From the NCBI GenBank assembly GCA_913044215.1, contig CAJWOT010000004.1:1-44743 (forward strand): a DNA stretch of 44,743 nucleotides, in the 5' to 3' direction. Source of the DNA: an uncultured Rhodospirillaceae bacterium (GTDB lineage Bacteria; Pseudomonadota; Alphaproteobacteria; UBA8366; GCA-2717185). Positions 42,194 to 44,743 of this stretch are shown one piece after another. Each line of letters starts with the position of its first letter. The first letter of the stretch is position 1. The notes below the pieces were generated by a model that saw nothing but the letters and a program-made list of their open reading frames with translations, had not been told where the DNA came from and did not search any database. The position numbers and the translations under genes are program-made.

Positions 42194-42871
42194 TTACAAC
42201 AAGTCCGGCACGCCGCTCAGATCAGGCAATTCGACCGTCGCCGAATAGCGCGGGTCGAGCAGCCGGTCGCCATGCCGGTTCGACCACGCGCAGCGCATCC
42301 CCGCCGCGATCGCCCCCAGCACATCGTTCGGGCTGCCGGCGACATGCAGCACATCCGCCATCGCGATTCCGAGCACGGTCGTCGGCAGATCGTAGACGGC
42401 GGGATGCGGCTTGTACTTGCCGGCCCTTTCCGATGAGAGGACATGGTCGAAGCCCGATTCGAAATTCTCCGCCACCGCCTCCAACATGTCCTGGTCACCG
42501 TTCGAGAGGATCGCAGTCGCACAGCCCTTTGCCTTGACCGCGGCGACCACCCCGTCCGCTTCCGACCACGGGTTCATCCTGTCCCAGGCGAAAACCAGCG
42601 CGTCGTGCGTCGCGTTGTCGATCTCGATCCCGGCGCGGCCCGCCACATAGTCGAGGCCCATCCGCGTCGCGTCGCGGAAACGGGTCCGTTCCCGCTCCAG
42701 CGAATTGCTCGACGCGGCACGCTCCATCTGCTTCGCCCGCCAAGTGCGGACGAAGGGCACAGCCTCTTCCTCCGATAGGCCCAACGTCTCGCGCACGACC
42801 GGCACGAGACTGCCTTCGATATCGAGCAGTGCCATGTAGACGTCGAAGGTCACGAGTTTCGGTGTCGCCAT
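42194..42871 (-). CDS. HAD-superfamily hydrolase, haloacid dehalogenase type II-like
   Basis: A 225-residue HAD protein. T-F-D-V-Y-M-A-L-L-D at the N-terminus contains the nucleophile Asp but, as in type II dehalogenases, lacks the second Asp of HAD phosphatases. A-I-L-S-N-G-D near residue 120 is motif II, K-Y-K-P-H-P near 152 motif III, and V-A-G-S-P-N-D-V near 178 motif IV. Members hydrolyse 2-haloacids, although other C-X substrates are possible. It is followed closely by an MFS gene of a carboxylate-transporting group, which fits uptake and hydrolysis of a haloacid. Confidence 0.88.
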   Translation of the reverse strand: MATPKLVTFDVYMALLDIEGSLVPVVRETLGLSEEEAVPFVRTWRAKQMERAASSNSLERERTRFRDATRMGLDYVAGRAGIEIDNATHDALVFAWDRMNPWSEADGVVAAVKAKGCATAILSNGDQDMLEAVAENFESGFDHVLSSERAGKYKPHPAVYDLPTTVLGIAMADVLHVAGSPNDVLGAIAAGMRCAWSNRHGDRLLDPRYSATVELPDLSGVPDLL

Positions 42872-42983
42872 GGCGCGCGGTCCCCCAGGTTACGGCATCA
42901 GCGCGGACGCTAGCACAGGCCGCCGGTTTGTGCGCGTCTGCAGCGGTTCGTATAGTTTTCGCATCATTTCAGGGAGGGATATC

Positions 42984-43826
42984 ATGGCGGAGACTGACCG
43001 GCGCGTGGCGCTTATAACCGGGTGCGGCAAAGAAAACGGGATCGGCGCGGCGACCGCGCAGAAGCTGGCGCGCGACGGGTTCATCGTCGCCGTCTCCGAC
43101 GTCGCGGCGGCGGGTGTCGATAACGACAATACGGTCGAAAAGGCGCCGAGCAGCTGGCAGGGGCTCGACTCCCTGGTGGCCCGCATCGAGGAAGCCGGCG
43201 GATCCGCAACCAGCTTCACCGGCGACGTGTCGACCGAAGACGGCGCCGCCCATCTGGTCAACAGCGCGATTGAGAAATACGGACGTTTGGATGCGCTGGT
43301 GAACAATGCCGGCGCGCCGCACGGCCAGGATCGCGGTCAGATCGAAACCGTGCCGCTCGACGCCTGGGAAAATGTCATGGCGATCAATGTGCGCGGCCCC
43401 TTCCTGATGAGCCGCGCCGCCGTGCCGCATATGAAGTCGCGCGGCTACGGCCGGATCGTCTCACTTGCCTCGGTCGCCGGGTTGGAGGCGCTGCCGGAAC
43501 GCGCCGCCTATTGCGCGTCGAAGGCGGCCGTCATCGGCTTCACCCGCTCACTTGCTTACGACATGGCCCGGCACGGCGTCACGGTGAATTGCGTCTGCCC
43601 CGGTTCGATCCGTACTGACCGCGCCATCAGTTCGACCATGAAAGCCGGCTATACGGACGTGGAGGCTGGGTTGGCGGAGCGCGCCAAGCCGATCCCTGTT
43701 GGCCGGCACGGCAAACCGGAAGAAATCGCCGCCGCGATCGCCTATCTGGCGTCGGAGGACGCGGCCTTCACCACCGGCCAGGCGATCGTCGTCGATGGCG
43801 GCGGCCTGCCGCCGAGCGCGTTTTAG
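42984..43826 (+). CDS. Short-chain dehydrogenase/reductase
   Basis: A 280-residue classical SDR. I-T-G-C-G-K-E-N-G-I-G is the NAD(P)-binding glycine motif, N-N-A-G-A-P follows near residue 112, the catalytic Ser lies in S-L-A-S-V-A-G and Tyr/Lys in Y-C-A-S-K. C-P-G-S-I-R-T and D-G-G-G-L-P-P end the fold. A 20-residue insertion after the second strand is longer than usual. The ATG at 42984 has AGGGAGG upstream. It oxidises an alcohol or reduces a ketone; the next gene is a second SDR 30 nt away. Confidence 0.91.
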   Translation: MAETDRRVALITGCGKENGIGAATAQKLARDGFIVAVSDVAAAGVDNDNTVEKAPSSWQGLDSLVARIEEAGGSATSFTGDVSTEDGAAHLVNSAIEKYGRLDALVNNAGAPHGQDRGQIETVPLDAWENVMAINVRGPFLMSRAAVPHMKSRGYGRIVSLASVAGLEALPERAAYCASKAAVIGFTRSLAYDMARHGVTVNCVCPGSIRTDRAISSTMKAGYTDVEAGLAERAKPIPVGRHGKPEEIAAAIAYLASEDAAFTTGQAIVVDGGGLPPSAF

Positions 43827-43856
43827 ACTGGACGACGAACTCACAGGGAGGAAGAC

Positions 43857-44636
43857 ATGATTCTCAAGGACAAGGTCGTGTTGGTCACCGGGTCCGGCGC
43901 CGGGATCGGCGAGGCGATCGCGGTCGCGATGGCGGAAGCCGGGGCGCAGGTGATCTCGATCGATATCGACGGCGACGCGGCGCAGAAGACCGCCGACCGT
44001 GCCGGTGCATTCCAGGTCAAGACGAAGGCGATCCAGGCGGACGTCGGCGACCTGGACGACATCGAGCGCATGGTCCAGGCAACGGTCGACGATTTCGGCC
44101 GGCTGGACGTGATCGTCAACAATGCCGGCGTGACACGACGCGCCTACATCATGGACCTGACAGAAGAGGATTGGGACCGCATCCACCGGCTCAATGCCAA
44201 GGGTGTTTTCTTCTGCCTGCAACGCGCGGCAAAGCAGATGATCGAGCAAGGCGGCGGCTGCATCATCAACACCGCTTCGATTGCCGGACGCGGCTATGCC
44301 GGCACCTCGAACGCCGCCTATGCGGCGAGCAAGGGCGCGGTGATTTCATTGACACGGACGGCCTCGCAACAGTTGGGCCAGCACAACATCAACGTCAACG
44401 CGATCTGCCCCGGTGTCACGCGCACGCCGCTCAGCGACCGCAATTTGGCGGTCCGCGCGCAGGAACAGGGGGTCAGTCTGGAAGAAGCGTTGAAGCGTCA
44501 CGTCGCGCCGATTCCGATCGGCCGAGCGAACCAACCAGAAGACATCGCGGCGCTCGCGGTCTTCCTCGCCTCGCCCGGTGCGCGCAACATCACCGGCCAG
44601 TCCTACAATGTGGATGGCGGATTGGTGACCAGCTAG
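43857..44636 (+). CDS. Short-chain dehydrogenase/reductase
   Basis: A 259-residue classical SDR: V-T-G-S-G-A-G-I-G-E-A, V-N-N-A-G-V-T near residue 88, catalytic Ser in T-A-S-I-A-G, Y-A-A-S-K with Tyr and Lys near 155, C-P-G-V-T-R-T and the C-terminal N-V-D-G-G. An Asp after strand 2 (I-D-I-D-G-D) favours NAD over NADP. GGGAGG lies a few bases before the ATG. It shares an operon with the preceding SDR. Its stop overlaps that of the convergent membrane protein gene. Confidence 0.92.
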   Translation: MILKDKVVLVTGSGAGIGEAIAVAMAEAGAQVISIDIDGDAAQKTADRAGAFQVKTKAIQADVGDLDDIERMVQATVDDFGRLDVIVNNAGVTRRAYIMDLTEEDWDRIHRLNAKGVFFCLQRAAKQMIEQGGGCIINTASIAGRGYAGTSNAAYAASKGAVISLTRTASQQLGQHNINVNAICPGVTRTPLSDRNLAVRAQEQGVSLEEALKRHVAPIPIGRANQPEDIAALAVFLASPGARNITGQSYNVDGGLVTS

Positions 44637-44743
44637 AGCGCCAGCGCCAGATTGGTCGCCGCCAGCGAGAGAATGGCGCCAAAGGTCAGGATCATACCCG
44701 ACACCCGCAATGGCGGATTGTTTGCGGTAAATGCGAAGGCGTA
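44633..44743 (-). CDS. C-terminal part of a membrane protein, runs off the right edge
   Basis: The last 36 residues of a minus-strand gene read Y-A-F-A-F-T-A-N-N-P-P-L-R-V-S-G-M, then one hydrophobic span (I-L-T-F-G-A-I-L-S-L-A-A-T-N-L-A-L-A-L). The N-P-P-L-R before the last helix resembles the end of MAPEG-family proteins, but this is weak. The N-terminal part is outside the window. Confidence 0.45.
   Translation of the reverse strand, partial: YAFAFTANNPPLRVSGMILTFGAILSLAATNLALAL

Overview
The window looks like a chromosomal piece of a GC-rich alphaproteobacterium, probably a marine or soil Rhodospirillales-like heterotroph. This rests on codon use, clear GGAGG-type ribosome binding sites, a CCCCGGA/TCCGGGG intergenic repeat and gene content; no rRNA, tRNA or single-copy marker is present to fix the taxon. 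Almost all genes are catabolic or redox enzymes (crotonases, TauD dioxygenases, amidohydrolases, luciferase-like oxidoreductases, SDRs, VOC proteins, aminotransferases, hydantoinase/oxoprolinase subunits, MFS transporters), many present as two paralogues. I see no phage, insertion sequence, CRISPR or rRNA/tRNA genes.

Main discovery: two genes carry an in-frame UGA that is best read as selenocysteine. (1) At 11110-12810 (minus) a UGSC-family protein is split by TGA at codon 104, inside the motif G-C-U-G-A-C-T. (2) At 6637-7335 (minus) a glutathione S-transferase is split by TGA at codon 13, exactly at the catalytic Cys of the S-Y-T-C-P-W-V-Q-R type motif. In both genes the TGA is followed by 15 nt and then the same octamer GCCGTGAT. 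In both, 17 nt separate TGA from the loop of a 6-bp hairpin whose loop starts CGTGAT, which is the architecture of a bacterial SECIS element. Ordinary gene calling would truncate both proteins.

Layout. 1-3.4 kb: an MlrC-type M81 peptidase (off the left edge, apparent ATT start) after an NTF2-like protein; a crotonase; a small unknown protein; a VOC protein plus WYL regulator pair with a perfect palindrome upstream. 3.5-8.3 kb (minus): crotonase coupled to an orphan CoxL-type molybdenum hydroxylase large subunit, then the Sec-GST with its own terminator and upstream palindrome, then a PDC-hydrolase-like amidohydrolase. 8.4-11.1 kb (plus): aminotransferase and flavin monooxygenase. 11.1-16.6 kb (minus): a tight five-gene set, aldo/keto reductase, VOC, threonine-aldolase-like enzyme, TauD dioxygenase and the UGSC selenoprotein. 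17-21.5 kb: a class V aminotransferase and an MBL-fold hydrolase among three decayed genes (MFS, IclR, acyltransferase 3). 21.5-30.1 kb (minus): WD40 membrane protein, hydantoinase/oxoprolinase A-B-B operon, class IV aminotransferase. 30.6-34.3 kb: glyoxalase I, MFS, a second TauD and a second amidohydrolase. 34.4-37.9 kb (plus): two luciferase-like oxidoreductases and a MetE-C-terminal-like enzyme as an operon. 37.9-39.8 kb (minus): NTF2-like protein, small membrane protein, PdxA-type dehydrogenase. 40-44.7 kb: a decayed MocR/ARO8-type aminotransferase, MFS and HAD dehalogenase, two SDRs, and the C-terminus of a membrane protein.

The genes look like several small peripheral catabolic modules rather than one pathway. 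Substrates cannot be read from the sequence.
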